Shown here: one piece after another, positions 10,108 through 21,016 of the stretch
Layout of the letters: every line of letters begins with the position of its first letter
How positions within the stretch are numbered: the stretch's first letter is position 1
The notes under the pieces: model-generated
The model's input: only the letters and a program-made list of their open reading frames with translations
What the model was told of the DNA's origin: nothing
The model's database searches: none
Program-made: the position numbers and the translations under genes
Assembly (NCBI GenBank): GCA_947044405.1
Contig: CAMRHE010000460.1
Location: 1,079,501-1,143,500, forward strand
Direction: 5' to 3'
DNA: 64,000 nt
Source: Leptodactylus fallax
Taxonomy: Eukaryota > Chordata > Amphibia > Anura > Leptodactylidae

Positions 10108-11267
10108 TGCGGTGACCAGATGGAAGGCAACGCTGCAGTTGGGATTGCGGGGTGCAAACAGCGCAGACTTGTCACGGTCTCTGGGCACGAGGGCGCAGCG
10201 CTGGTGCTGTCCCACGTTACCACCACTGGTACCGGTGATGAGGGGGCTGCACAAATGTTGGTGGTGATTGTTCCCCCGGGGCGCTTCCCCTATACTGTGC
10301 CGACTGGTGGTGTTTGGGGCGCCCTGATGTTGTCGGTGCAGAGTCAGACACAGAAACGGTTGTAAAGTTGAACTTTTACTTCCATGGGTGTGGAGGCACA
10401 AATGCTTAAACAGTTTCTTCAATACAAAACAACGGGGTACGCCTGGTGACACAGCAAAGTCCTGGGGTGCAGGGTAGACTTGATAAAAGGTGTTCCTAGC
10501 CCCTTATACTTCAGTGTTACAGCCCTAAGGTGCGTCTGGGCTCCTATTTGGCTCATAGGAGGATGCCCACCATGATACTAGTACATAATATTCCCCACTC
10601 ACGTTATGTGGTCCTGATAGCTCAGAGTTTCGGGGTACAATAGTCAGGGTGGCAGGATATTCCACAGGTCTGGCCTTGGCCCCTGGATCCTGTGATACTG
10701 GCTATGGAGCACGTGTTCCAGAATGTTCTCTCCACAGTCTCATGCTGACAAGATAATGATGCTTGACTTCCTTCAGGGCGATGGCTAGGCAGACAGGGGA
10801 CAGGATCTTCTGAATAGCTGGAGTATGTCAGCTCTCCAACCTTCCTGGGCCTGTCTAGGACTTGAGATTCCTGCACTAAACTCACTGCTTTCTTCACAGG
10901 ACATCACACTTATCTCCTCACCTCCTCCTCCTAACACTCCACACTTCTCACTCCTCACCTCCTCCTCCTAACACTCCACACTTCTAACTCCTCACACGCA
11001 GGACCTTCCTGCAGGGGTGTTACCATGGGATCCCAGTGATCAGCTGACTCCTCCCCTTTTCCCAGGCGATGTCCTCCCATTGGACATTTGGTTACTATTC
11101 AATCCTATGGGAGGTGTAATGCATGTGTGAGGCTCACTAGGTGGCGCTGTGTTGTGTGAGACTCAGGACCCCCTGCTATGTCACACAGGCTATGAAGCAA
11201 CAGGAAATAATACAATGACTACAGAGATCACCCTCAGCCCAGCCATAGCCAGCTCTGGGATGCCACA
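10108..11267 (-). repeat. 5' LTR of the Gypsy element
   Basis: Matches 2591-3736 at nearly every base. In element sense it runs from TGTGGCATCCC (starting at 11267) to GGTCACCGCA (ending at 10108) and would carry promoter and polyadenylation signals; I could not pin down a TATA box by eye. Unlike the 3' LTR it carries two tandem copies of a ~34 bp pyrimidine-rich unit around 10914-10985 instead of a long C run. Confidence 0.95.
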
Positions 11268-11271
11268 CTAG

Positions 11272-14200
11272 GCTGGGCCCCCATGCACTGGATGTCTATC
11301 AGGAGGGGGGGTCCTGTGATTTCCTGGGCTGAGCCCCCATGCACTTGATGTCTATCAGGAGGGGGGGTCCTGTGATTTCCTGGGCTGGGCCCCCCATGCA
11401 CTTGATGTCTATAGAGGAGGGGGGGTCCTGTGATTTCCTGGTCTGAGCCCCCATGCACTGGATGTCTATCAGGAGGGGGGTCCTGTGATTTCCTGGGCTG
11501 AGCCCCCATGCACTGGATGTCTATGGGGGGGGGGGGGTCCTGTGATTTCCCGGGCTGAGCCCCCATGCACTGGATGTCTATCAGGAGGGGGATCCTGTGA
11601 TTTCCTGGTCTGAGCCCCCATGCACTGGATGTCTATCGGGGGGGGGGGGGGGTCCTGTGATTTCCTGGGCTGAGCCCCCATGCACTGGATGTCTATAGAG
11701 GAGGGGGTCCTGTGATTTCCTGGTCTGAGCCCCCATGCACTGGATGTCTATAGAGGAGGGGGTCCTGTGATTTCCTGGGCTGAGCCCCCATGCACTGGAT
11801 GTCTATCAGGAGGGGGATCCTGTGATTTCCTGGTCTGAGCCCCCATGCACTGGATGTCTATAGAGGAGGGGGTCCTGTGATTTCCTGGGCTGGGCCCCCA
11901 TGCACTGGATGTCTAGCAGGAGGGGGGTCCTGTGATTTCCAGGGCTGAGCCCCCATTCACTGGATGTCTATCGGGAGGGGGGGGGTCCTGTGATTTCCTG
12001 GTCTGAGCCCCCATGCACTGGATGTCTATAGAGGAGGGGGTCCTGTGATTTCCTGGGCTGAGCCCCCATGAACTGGATGTCTATAGAGGAGGGGGTCCTG
12101 TGATTTCCTAGGCTGAGCCCCCATGCACTGGATGTCTATCAGGAGGGGGGTCCTGTGATTTCCTGGGCTGGGCCCCCATGCACTGGATGTCTATAGAGGA
12201 GGGGGGTCCTGTGATTTCCTGGGCTGGGCCCCCATGCACTGGATGTCTATAGAGGAGGGGGGTCCTGTGATTTCCGGGGCTGAGCCCCCATGCACTGGAT
12301 GTCTATCAGGAGGGGGGTCCTGTGATTTCCTGGGCTGGGCCCCCATGCACTGGATGTCTATAGAGGAGGGGGGTCCTGTGATTTCCTGGGCTGAGCCCCC
12401 ATGCACTTGATGTCTATAGAGGAGGGGGGTCCTGTGATTTCCGGGGCTGAGCCCCCATGCACTTGATTTCTATCAGGAGGGGGGGTCCTGTGATTTCCTG
12501 GGCTGGGCCCCCATGCACTGGATGTCTATAGAGGAGGGGGGTCCTGTGATTTCCTGGTCTGAGCCCCCATGCACTGGATGTTTATAGAGGAGGGGGGTCC
12601 TGTGATTTCCTAGGCTGGGCCCCCATGCACTGGATGTTTATAGAGGAGGGGGGTCCTGTGATTTCCTAGGCTGGGCCCCCATGCACTGGATGTCTATCAG
12701 GAGGGGGGTCCTGTGATTTCCTGGGCTGGGCCCCCATGCACTTGATGTCTATAGAGGAGGGGGGGTCCTGTGATTTCCTGGTCTGAGCCCCCATGCACTG
12801 GATGTCTATCAGGAGGGGGGTCCTGTGATTTCCTGGGCTGAGCCCCCATGCACTGGATGTCTATGGGGGGGGGGTCCTGTGATTTCCCGGGCTGAGCCCC
12901 CATGCACTGGATGTCTATCAGGAGGGGGATCCTGTGATTTCCTGGTCTGAGCCCCCATGCACTGGATGTCTATCGGGGGGGGGGGGTCCTGTGATTTCCT
13001 GGGCTGAGCCCCCATGCACTGGATGTCTATAGAGGAGGGGGTCCTGTGATTTCCTGGTCTGAGCCCCCATGCACTGGATGTCTATAGAGGAGGGGGGTCC
13101 TGTGATTTCCTGGGCTGAGCCCCCATGCACTGGATGTCTATCAGGAGGGGGGTCCTGTGATTTCCTGGGCTGGGCCCCCATGCACTGGATGTCTATAGAG
13201 GAGGGGGGTCCTGTGATTTCCTGGGCTGGGCCCCCATGCACTGGATGTCTATAGAGGAGGGGGGTCCTGTGATTTCCTGGGCTGAGCCCCCATGCACTTG
13301 ATGTCTATAGAGGAGGGGGGTCCTGTGATTTCCTGGGCTGAGCCCCCATGCACTTGATGTCTATCAGGAGGGGGGTCCTGTGATTTCCTGGGCTGAGCCC
13401 CCATGCACTGGATGTCTATAGAGGAGGGGGGTCCTGTGATTTCCTGGGCTGGGCCCCCATGCACTGGATGTCTATAGAGGAGGGGGGTCCTGTGATTTCC
13501 TGGGCTGGGCCCCCATGCACTTGATGTCTATAGAGGGGGGGGGGTCCTGTGATTTCCTAGGCTGGGCCCCCATGCACTGGATGTCTATCAGGAGGGGGAT
13601 CCTGTGATTTCCTGGTCTGAGCCCCCCATGCACTGGATGTCTATAGAGGAGGGGGTCCTGTGATTTCCTGGGCTGCGCCCCCATGCACTGGATGTCTATA
13701 GAGCAGGGGGTCCTGTGATTTCCTGGGCTGAGCCCCCATGCACTTGATGTCTATAGAGGAGGGGGGTCCTGTGATTTCCTAGGCTGGGCCCCCATGCACT
13801 GGATGTCTATCAGGAGGGGGGTCCTGTGATTTCCTGGGCTGAGCCCCCATGCACTTGATGTCTATAGAGGAGGGGGGTCCTGTGATTTCCTAGGCTGGAC
13901 CCCCATGCACTGGATGTCTATCAGGAGGGGGGGTCCTGTGATTTCCTGGGCTGAGCCCCCATGCACTTGATGTCTATAGAGAAGGGGGGTCCTGTGATTT
14001 CTGGGGTTGAGCCCCCATGCACTGGATGTCTATAGAGGAGGGGGGTCCTGTGATTTCCTAGGCTGGGCCCCCATGCACTGGATGTCTATCAGGAGGGGGG
14101 GTCCTGTGATTTCCTGGGCTGGGCCCCCATGCACTTGATGTCTATAGAGGAGGGGGTCCTGTGATTTCCGGGGCTGGGCCCCATGCACTGGATGTCTATC

Positions 14201-17200
14201 AGGAGGGGGGGTCCTGTGATTTTCTGGGCTGGGCCCCCATGCACTTGATGTCTATAGAGGAGGGGGGTCCTGTGATTTCCTGGTCTGAGCCCCCATGCAC
14301 TGGATGTCTATCAGGAGGGGGGTCCTGTGATTTCCTGGGCTGGGCCCCCATGCACTTGATGTCTATAGAGGAGGGGGGTCCTGTGATTTCCTGGGCTGGG
14401 CCCCCATGCACTGGATGTCTATCAGGAGGGGGGGTCCTGTGATTTCCTGGGCTGGGCCCCCATGCACTGGATGTCTATAGAGGGGGGGGTCCTGTGATTT
14501 CCTGGGCTGGGCCCCCATGCACTGGATGTCTATCAGGAGGGGGATCCTGTGATTTCCTGGTCTGAGCCCCCATGCACTGGATGTCTATCGGGGGGGGGGG
14601 GGGGGTCCTGTGATTTCCTGGTCTGAGCCCCCATGCACTGGATGTCTATAGAGGAGGGGGTCCTGTGATTTCCTGGGCTGAGCCCCCATGCACTGGATGT
14701 CTATCAGGGGGGGTCCTGTGATTTCCTGGGCTGGGCCCCCATGCACTGGATGTCTATAGAGGAGGGGGGTCCTGTGATTTCCTGGGCTGAGCCCCCATGC
14801 ACTGGATGTCTATAGAGGAGGGGGGTCCTGTGATTTCCTGGGCTGAGTCCCCATGCACTTGATGTCTATAGAGGAGGGGGGTCCTGTGATTTCCTAGGCT
14901 GGGCCCCCATGCACTGGATGTCTATCAGGAGGGGGGTCCTGTGATTTCCTGGGCTGAGCCCCCATGCACTTGATGTCTATAGAGGAGGGGGGTCCTGTGA
15001 TTTCCTGGGCTGGGCCCCCATGCACTGGATGTCTATAGAGGAGGGGGGTCCTGAGATTTCCTGGGCTGAGCCCCCATGCACTTGATTTCTATCAGGAGGG
15101 GGGTCCTGTGATTTCCTGGGCTGGGCCCCCATGCACTGGATGTCTATAGAGGAGGGGGGTCCTGTGATTTCCTGGGCTGAGCCCCCATGCACTGGATGTC
15201 TATCAGGAGGGGGGTCCTGTGATTTCCTGGGCTGGGCCCCCATGCACTTGATGTCTATAGAGGAGGGGGGTCCTGTGATTTCCTGGGCTGGGCCCCCATG
15301 CACTGGATGTCTATAGAGGAGGGGGTCCTGTGATTTCCTGGGCTGGGCCCCCATGCACTGGATGTCTATAAAGGAGGGGGGTCCTGTGATTTCCTGGGCT
15401 GAGCCCCCATGCACTGGATGTCTATCAGGAGGGGGATCCTGTGATTTCCTGGTCTGAGCCCCCATGCACTGGATGTCTATAGAAGAGGGGGTCCTGTGAT
15501 TTCCTGGGCTGGGCCCCCATGCACTGGATGTCTAGCAGGAGGGGGGTCCTGTGATTTCCAGGGCTGAGCCCCCATTCACTGGATGTCTATCGGGGGGGGG
15601 GGGGGGGTCCTGTGATTTCCTGGTCTGAGCCCCCATGCACTGGATGTCTATAGAGGAGGGGGTCCTGTGATTTCCTGGGCTGAGCCCCCATGCACTGGAT
15701 GTCTATAGAGGAGGGGGGTCCTGTGATTTCCTAGGCTGAGCCCCCATGCACTGGATGTCTATAGAGGAGGGGGGTCCTGTGATTTCCTGGGCTGGGCCCC
15801 CATGCACTGGATGTCTATAGAGGAGGGGGGTCCTGTGATTTCCTAGGCTGAGCCCCCATGCACTGGATGTCTATCAGGAGGGGGGTCCTGTGATTTCCTG
15901 GGCTGGGCCCCCATGCACTGGATGTCTATAGAGGAGGGGGGTCCTGTGATTTCCTGGGCTGAGCCCCCCATGCACTTGATGTCTATAGAGGAGGGGGGTC
16001 CTGTGATTTCCGGGGCTGAGCCCCCATGCACTTGATGTCTATCAGGAGGGGGGTCCTGTGATTTCCTAGGCTGAGCCCCCATGCACTGGATGTCTATAGA
16101 GGAGGGGGGTCCTGTGATTTTCTAGGCTGGGCCCCCATGCACTGGATGTCTATCAGGAGGGGGGTCCTGTGATTTCCTAGGCTGGGCCCCCATGCACTGG
16201 ATGTCTATCAGGAGGGGGGGTCCTGTGATTTCCTGGGCTGCGCCCCCATTCACTGGATGTCTATAGAGGAGGGGGGTCCTGTGATTTCCTAGGCTGGGCC
16301 CCCATGCACTGGATGTCTATAGAGGAGGGGGGTCCTGTGATTTCCGGGGCTGGGCCCCCATGCACTGGATGTCTATCAGGAGGGGGGTCCTGTGATTTCC
16401 TGGGCTGGGCCCCCATGCACTGGATGTCTATCAGGAGGGGGGTCCTGTGATTTCCTGGGCTGAGCCCCCATGCACTGGATGTCTATCAGGAGGGGGGTCC
16501 TGTGATTTCCTGGGCTGAGCCCCCATGCACTGGATGTCTATAGAGGAGGGGGTCCTGTGATTTCCTGGGCTGGGCCCCCATGCACTGGATGTCTATCAGG
16601 AGGGGGGTCCTGTGATTTCCAGGGCTGAGCCCCCATGCACTGGATGTCTATAGAGGAGGGGGTCCTGTGATTTCCTGGGCTGGGCCCCCATGCACTGGAT
16701 GTCTATCAGGAGGGGGGTCCTGTGATTTCCTGGGCTGGGCCCCCATGCACTGGATGTCTATCAGGAGGGGGGTCCTGTGATTTCCTGGGCTGGGCCCCCA
16801 TGCACTGGATGTCTATCAGGAGGGGGGTCCTGTGATTTCCTGGGCTGGGCCCCCATGCACTTGATGTCTATAGAGGAGGGGGGTCCTGTGATTTCCGGGG
16901 CTGAGCCCCCATGCACTGGATGTCTATAGAGGAGGGGGTCCTGTGATTTCCTGGGCTGGGCCCCCATGCACTGGATGTCTATAGAGGAGGGGGGTCCTGT
17001 GATTTCCTGGGCTGAGCCCCCATGCACTTGATGTCTATAGAGGAGGGGGGTCCTGTGATTTCCTAGGCTGGGCCCCCATGCACTGGATGTCTATCAGGAG
17101 GGGGGTCCTGTGATTTCCTAGGCTGGGCCCCCATGCACTGGATGTCTATAGAGGAGGGGGTCCTGTGATTTCCTGGGCTGAGCCCCCATGCACTGGATGT

Positions 17201-19330
17201 CTATCAGGAGGGGGGTCCTGTGATTTCCTGGGCTGGGCCCCCATGCACTGGATGTCTATAGAGGAGGGGGGTCCTGTGATTTCCTGGGCTGAGCCCCCAT
17301 GCACTTGATGTCTATAGAGGAGGGGGGTCCTGTGATTTCCTGGGCTGAGCCCCCCATGCACTGGATGTCTATAGAGGAGGGGGGTCCTGTGATTTCCGGG
17401 GCTGAGCCCCCATGCACTTGATGTCTATCAGGAGGGGGGTCCTGTGATTTCCTGGGCTGAGCCCCCATGCACTGGATGTCTATAGAGGAGGGGGGTCCTG
17501 TGATTTCCTGGGCTGGGCCCCCATGCACTGGATGTCTATAGAGGAGGGGGGGTCCTGTGATTTCCTAGGCTGGGCCCCCATGCACTGGATGTCTATCAGG
17601 AGGGGGGTCCTGTGATTTCCTGGGCTGAGCCCCCATGCACTGGATGTCTATAGAGGAGGGGGGTCCTGTGATTTCCTGGGCTGAGCCCCCATGCACTTGA
17701 TGTCTATAGAGGAGGGGGGTCCTGTGATTTCCGGGGCTGAGCCCCCATGCACTGGATGTCTATCAGGAGGGGGGGTCCTGTGATTTCCTGGGCTGAGCCC
17801 CCATGCACTGGATGTCTATAGAGGAGGGGGGTCCTGTGATTTCCTGGGCTGGACCTCAATCACTGGATGTCTATCAGGAGGGGGGTCCTGTGATTTCCTG
17901 GGCTGAGCCCCCATGCACTTGATGACTATAGAGGAGGGGGTCCTGTGATTTCCTGGGCTGGGCCCCCATGCACTGGATGTCTATCAGGAGGGGGGTCCTG
18001 TGATTTCCTGGGCTGAGCCCCCATGCACTTGATGTCTATAGAGGAGGGGGGTCCTGTGATTTCCGGGGCTGAGCCCCCATGCACTGGATGTCTATCAGGA
18101 GGGGGGGTCCTGTGATTTCCTGGGCTGAGCCCCCATGCACTGGATGTCTATAGAGGAGGGGGGTCCTGTGATTTCCTGGGCTGGACCTCAATCACTGGAT
18201 GTCTATCAGGAGGGGGGTCCTGTGATTTCCTGGGCTGAGCCCCCATGCACTTGATGACTATAGAGGAGGGGGTCCTGTGATTTCCTGGGCTGGGCCCCCA
18301 TGCACTGGATGTCTATCAGGAGGGGGGTCCTGTGATTTCCTGGGCTGGGCCCCCATGCACTTGATGTCTATAGAGGAGGGGGGTCCTGTGATTTCCTGGG
18401 CTGGGCCCCCATGCACTGGATGTCTATCAGGAGGGGGGTCCTGTGATTTCCTGGGCTGGGCCCCCATGCACTTGATGTCTATAGAGGAGGGGGTCCTGTG
18501 ATTTCCTGGGCTGAGCCCCCATGCACTGGATGTCTATAGAGGAGGGGGGTCCTGTGATTTCCTGGGCTGGGCCCCCATGCACTGGATGTCTATCAGGAGG
18601 GGGGTCCTGTGATTTCCTAGGCTGGGCCCCCATGCACTGGATGTCTATCAGGAGGGGGGTCCTGTGATTTCCTGGGCTGGGCCCCCATGCACTTGATGTC
18701 TATAGAGGAGGGGGGTCCTGTGATTTCCTGGGCTGGGCCCCCATGCACTGGATGTCTATCAGGAGGGGGGGTCCTGTGATTTTCTGGGCTGGGCCCCCAT
18801 GCACTTGATGTCTATAGAGGAGGGGGGTCCTGTGATTTCCTGGGCTGAGCCCCCATGCACTGGATGTCTATCAGGAGGGGGGTCCTGTGATTTCCTGGGC
18901 TGAGCCCCCATGCACTGGATGTCTATAGAGGAGGGGGTCCTGTGATTTCCTGGGCTGGGCCCCCATGCACTGGATGTCTATAGAGGAGGGGGGTCCTGTG
19001 ATTTCCTAGGCTGGGCCCCCATGCACTTGATGTCTATAGAGGAGGGGGGTCCTGTGATTTCCTGGGCTGGGCCCCCATGCACTGGATGTCTATCAGGAGG
19101 GGGGTCCTGTGATTTCCTGGGCTGAGCCCCCATGCACTGGATGTCTATCAGGAGGGGGTCCTGTGATTTCCTGGGCTGGGCCCCCATGCACTGGATGTCT
19201 ATAGAGGAGGGGGGTCCTGTGATTTCCTAGGCTGGGCCCCCATGCACTGGATGTCTATCAGGAGGGGGTCCTGTGATTTTCTGGGCTGGGCCCCCATGCA
19301 CTTGATGTCTATAGCAGGTGGGTGGGTCCT
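11272..19330. repeat. 56-57 bp G-rich minisatellite, right block
   Basis: Same unit as 1-2590, about 140 more copies. The first unit continues the one cut by the retrotransposon. Higher-order structure is visible: 13653 to about 15330 repeats 1 to about 1700; 11436-11690 resembles 12776-13030; and a rare variant (CTGGACCTCAATCACTGG) recurs at 17849 and 18181, 332 bp or six units apart. The array decays over its last units (GTGGGTGGGTCCTATAGTTT near 19318-19338) into unique sequence. Confidence 0.97.
13653..15330. repeat. Block duplication of the window's first ~1.7 kb
   Basis: From 13653 the array repeats position 1 onward unit for unit, including private variants such as CTGCGCCCCC, GAGCAGGGGG and a T-for-C substitution in GATTTTCTGGG. 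The offset is 13,652 and shifts to 13,646 after G runs of different length near 938-958. This is a multi-unit duplication within the array, older than or independent of the retrotransposon that now lies between the copies. Confidence 0.85.
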
Positions 19331-19828
19331 ATAGTTTACAGGGCTGAGCCCTAGGAGCCTCAGTTTGACTTTGGGAATAGGCGTGCAGCTATTTGGCCTG
19401 TAGGCGGTATACATTACCCTGCGTGCGCGTGTGATTGGCCTACAGCTGGATGTGACGTCAGCGAGGGCTGGAGGTTTCTTTCTTGTAGATATTGAATGCT
19501 TTGTAGCTGCAGGGAGAGCCCACCTATTCCCTATGGGCAACTTCCCAAATCACAGCTCAGCTAAGTGATCACACCCAAGGCAGCGAATTGTGAACATTGG
19601 AAAGAATGATTCAGCCTTCAACTATGAATGTCTTGTAAGGATATTATATGCCTGAATCCAGACACATCGGATTTACTTACCTTACTTCATAAGCTCCTGT
19701 TACAGTGATGAGCCGGATCGGGGGTCACAGGGGGGTGTCTGTGATCATCCTGCAGATCCAGGCTCCTCGCTTCCATCTATGTGTAGTTTAGGGTGTATAG
19801 TCCAAACCTCTGGGCTTGTGTGTATATA
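19331..19828 (+). promoter_or_regulatory. Unique sequence with CCAAT/CRE motifs; possible orphan promoter
   Basis: After the minisatellite decays, 19432-19460 holds an inverted CCAAT box (ATTGG) followed by a perfect cAMP-response element TGACGTCA (19453-19460) in a locally GC-rich, CpG-containing stretch. No convincing open frame or first exon follows on either strand. It may be a promoter of an unseen or non-coding transcript, or chance. The rest, to 19828, shows nothing recognisable. Confidence 0.25.
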
Positions 19829-20068
19829 CAGTGAGTACGGAAAGTTTTCAGACCCCTTTATATTTTTCTCTCTTTGTTTCATTGTAGCCATTTGCTAAAA
19901 GCAAAATACTCAATACTGAGCAAAGGCTCGGAATACTTATGGCCATGGGAGATTGCAGGTTTTCTTTTTTAACAGAAATATCTACATTTCTGGGTTTTGT
20001 CTGTCAAGATGGGGAGCTGAGTGTACATTAATGAGAAATAAAAAGAACGTTTTTGCTTTCCGTACCTA

Positions 20069-20071
<3 letters not shown>
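19829..20071. mobile_element. Short Tc1/mariner-type MITE
   Basis: The ends are CAGTGAGTACGGAAAG (19829-19844) and, as its inverse, CTTTCCGTACCTACTG (20056-20071), matching at 14 of 16 positions and flanked by TA on both sides, as expected for Tc1/mariner target duplication. The 243 bp interior (including 'TTTGTTTCATTGTAGCCATT') resembles the terminal region of a widespread fish/amphibian Tc1-like transposon, with the transposase gene deleted. It is non-autonomous. Confidence 0.75.

Positions 20072-20110
<39 letters not shown>
20072..20110. repeat. (TA)n microsatellite
   Basis: About 18 TA repeats begin exactly at the TA target duplication of the neighbouring MITE. The rest of the stretch to 21016 is AT-balanced sequence without a gene that I can support. 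Near 20853-20880 ('CACTGACCAGCAAAAGGGTA') it resembles another Tc1-like terminus, possibly a truncated relic. Confidence 0.9.
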
Positions 20111-21016
20111 CATTGAGAGCAGAGACGTAACTGGAAGCTTCTGGGCCCCAATGTAATGAGCCACCTATAAGACTGGTGCCTGCTGATGTTGTAGAGTGTC
20201 CTATGGGCCCCCCTGAAGCTCCAGGGCCTGGTAGTGATAGCCACCTCTGCATCCCCTATAGCTACACCCCTGGCTGTGCGTCATGTACCGTAATATAAGA
20301 GATCATCAACATTTTTATTTGTCAAGCTTTTGCCTGTTTTTTCCTTTCGCTAATAGGATCTCCAGGGATACCCAGAACATTGGCCCAATCCTATCCCATT
20401 CCTAGTAGACAGATGGACAGCTGTAGCTCTTGTCTTATATCTCTCTATTATAGTGAACGGGAAAGATGGAAAGAGCTGATTCTCATTAATGTAGAGTATT
20501 CGCCTACACTATAGGTGCCCAACTCTCTGCACTGCACTCATGGGGCACAGAACTCCCAATGGCCGTATATGGAGGAAATGCCTCATTAAGTGCTAGGTTG
20601 GCCTACACTGTCTAGCTATACTATATACTTCAGGTGCTCATACACCTTCATTACCTGCTTGTTTGGCTGTTCATTCTGAGCCCCCATATGCCTGAGTGTG
20701 CAGGTGTGCATAATGGGGAGAGGACATAAGCCGAGGCCAGACACCTCTGCCGCTGCCATATCTCCCCCGAAAGAAAAAGGATCAGGTTTTGAAATTCAAT
20801 ATGACCGACAGAGCCGCAGTAACAATAGTGGGCCCAGTGCAAAGGTTTCATACACTGACCAGCAAAAGGGTAACAATGTTAGAACTTCAGGCTCCAGATC
20901 TCTCCATCCACTACAGCTTGGAACGCGAGCCTGCCATCATGTTATAGACAATCCTCTTGGCTATCTCATACAGAAATGTGACCTGTAACTATTTAGCATA
21001 TGGTCAGTTCTGCAGA

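Larger units (their letters stand above)
2591..11267 (-). mobile_element. Full-length Ty3/Gypsy LTR retrotransposon
   Basis: The element is 8,677 bp and reads on the minus strand. Order along its own sense: 5' LTR (10108-11267), primer-binding region (~10081-10099), leader, gag (9342-8254), pol (to 4319), polypurine tract (3752-3737), 3' LTR (3736-2591). The LTRs start TGTGGCATCCC and end GGTCACCGCA in element sense, giving the usual TG...CA ends. The target duplication is CTAG (2587-2590 and 11268-11271). It was cut from a CCTAGG variant of the minisatellite unit, and the array reads continuously across it once the element is removed. Pol order is protease, reverse transcriptase, RNase H, integrase, which defines Ty3/Gypsy. 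No env-like frame is seen. By eye the LTRs differ at three bases, one 2-base indel and one low-complexity segment, so the insertion is young. Confidence 0.96.

Noticed and set aside
509..19540. Repeated 60-160 residue frames with MGAQPRKSQDPP-type periods
   Set aside because: Translation of the 57 bp minisatellite, whose length is a multiple of three.
19969..20252. Frames containing runs of Ile-Tyr
   Set aside because: Caused by the (TA)n microsatellite.
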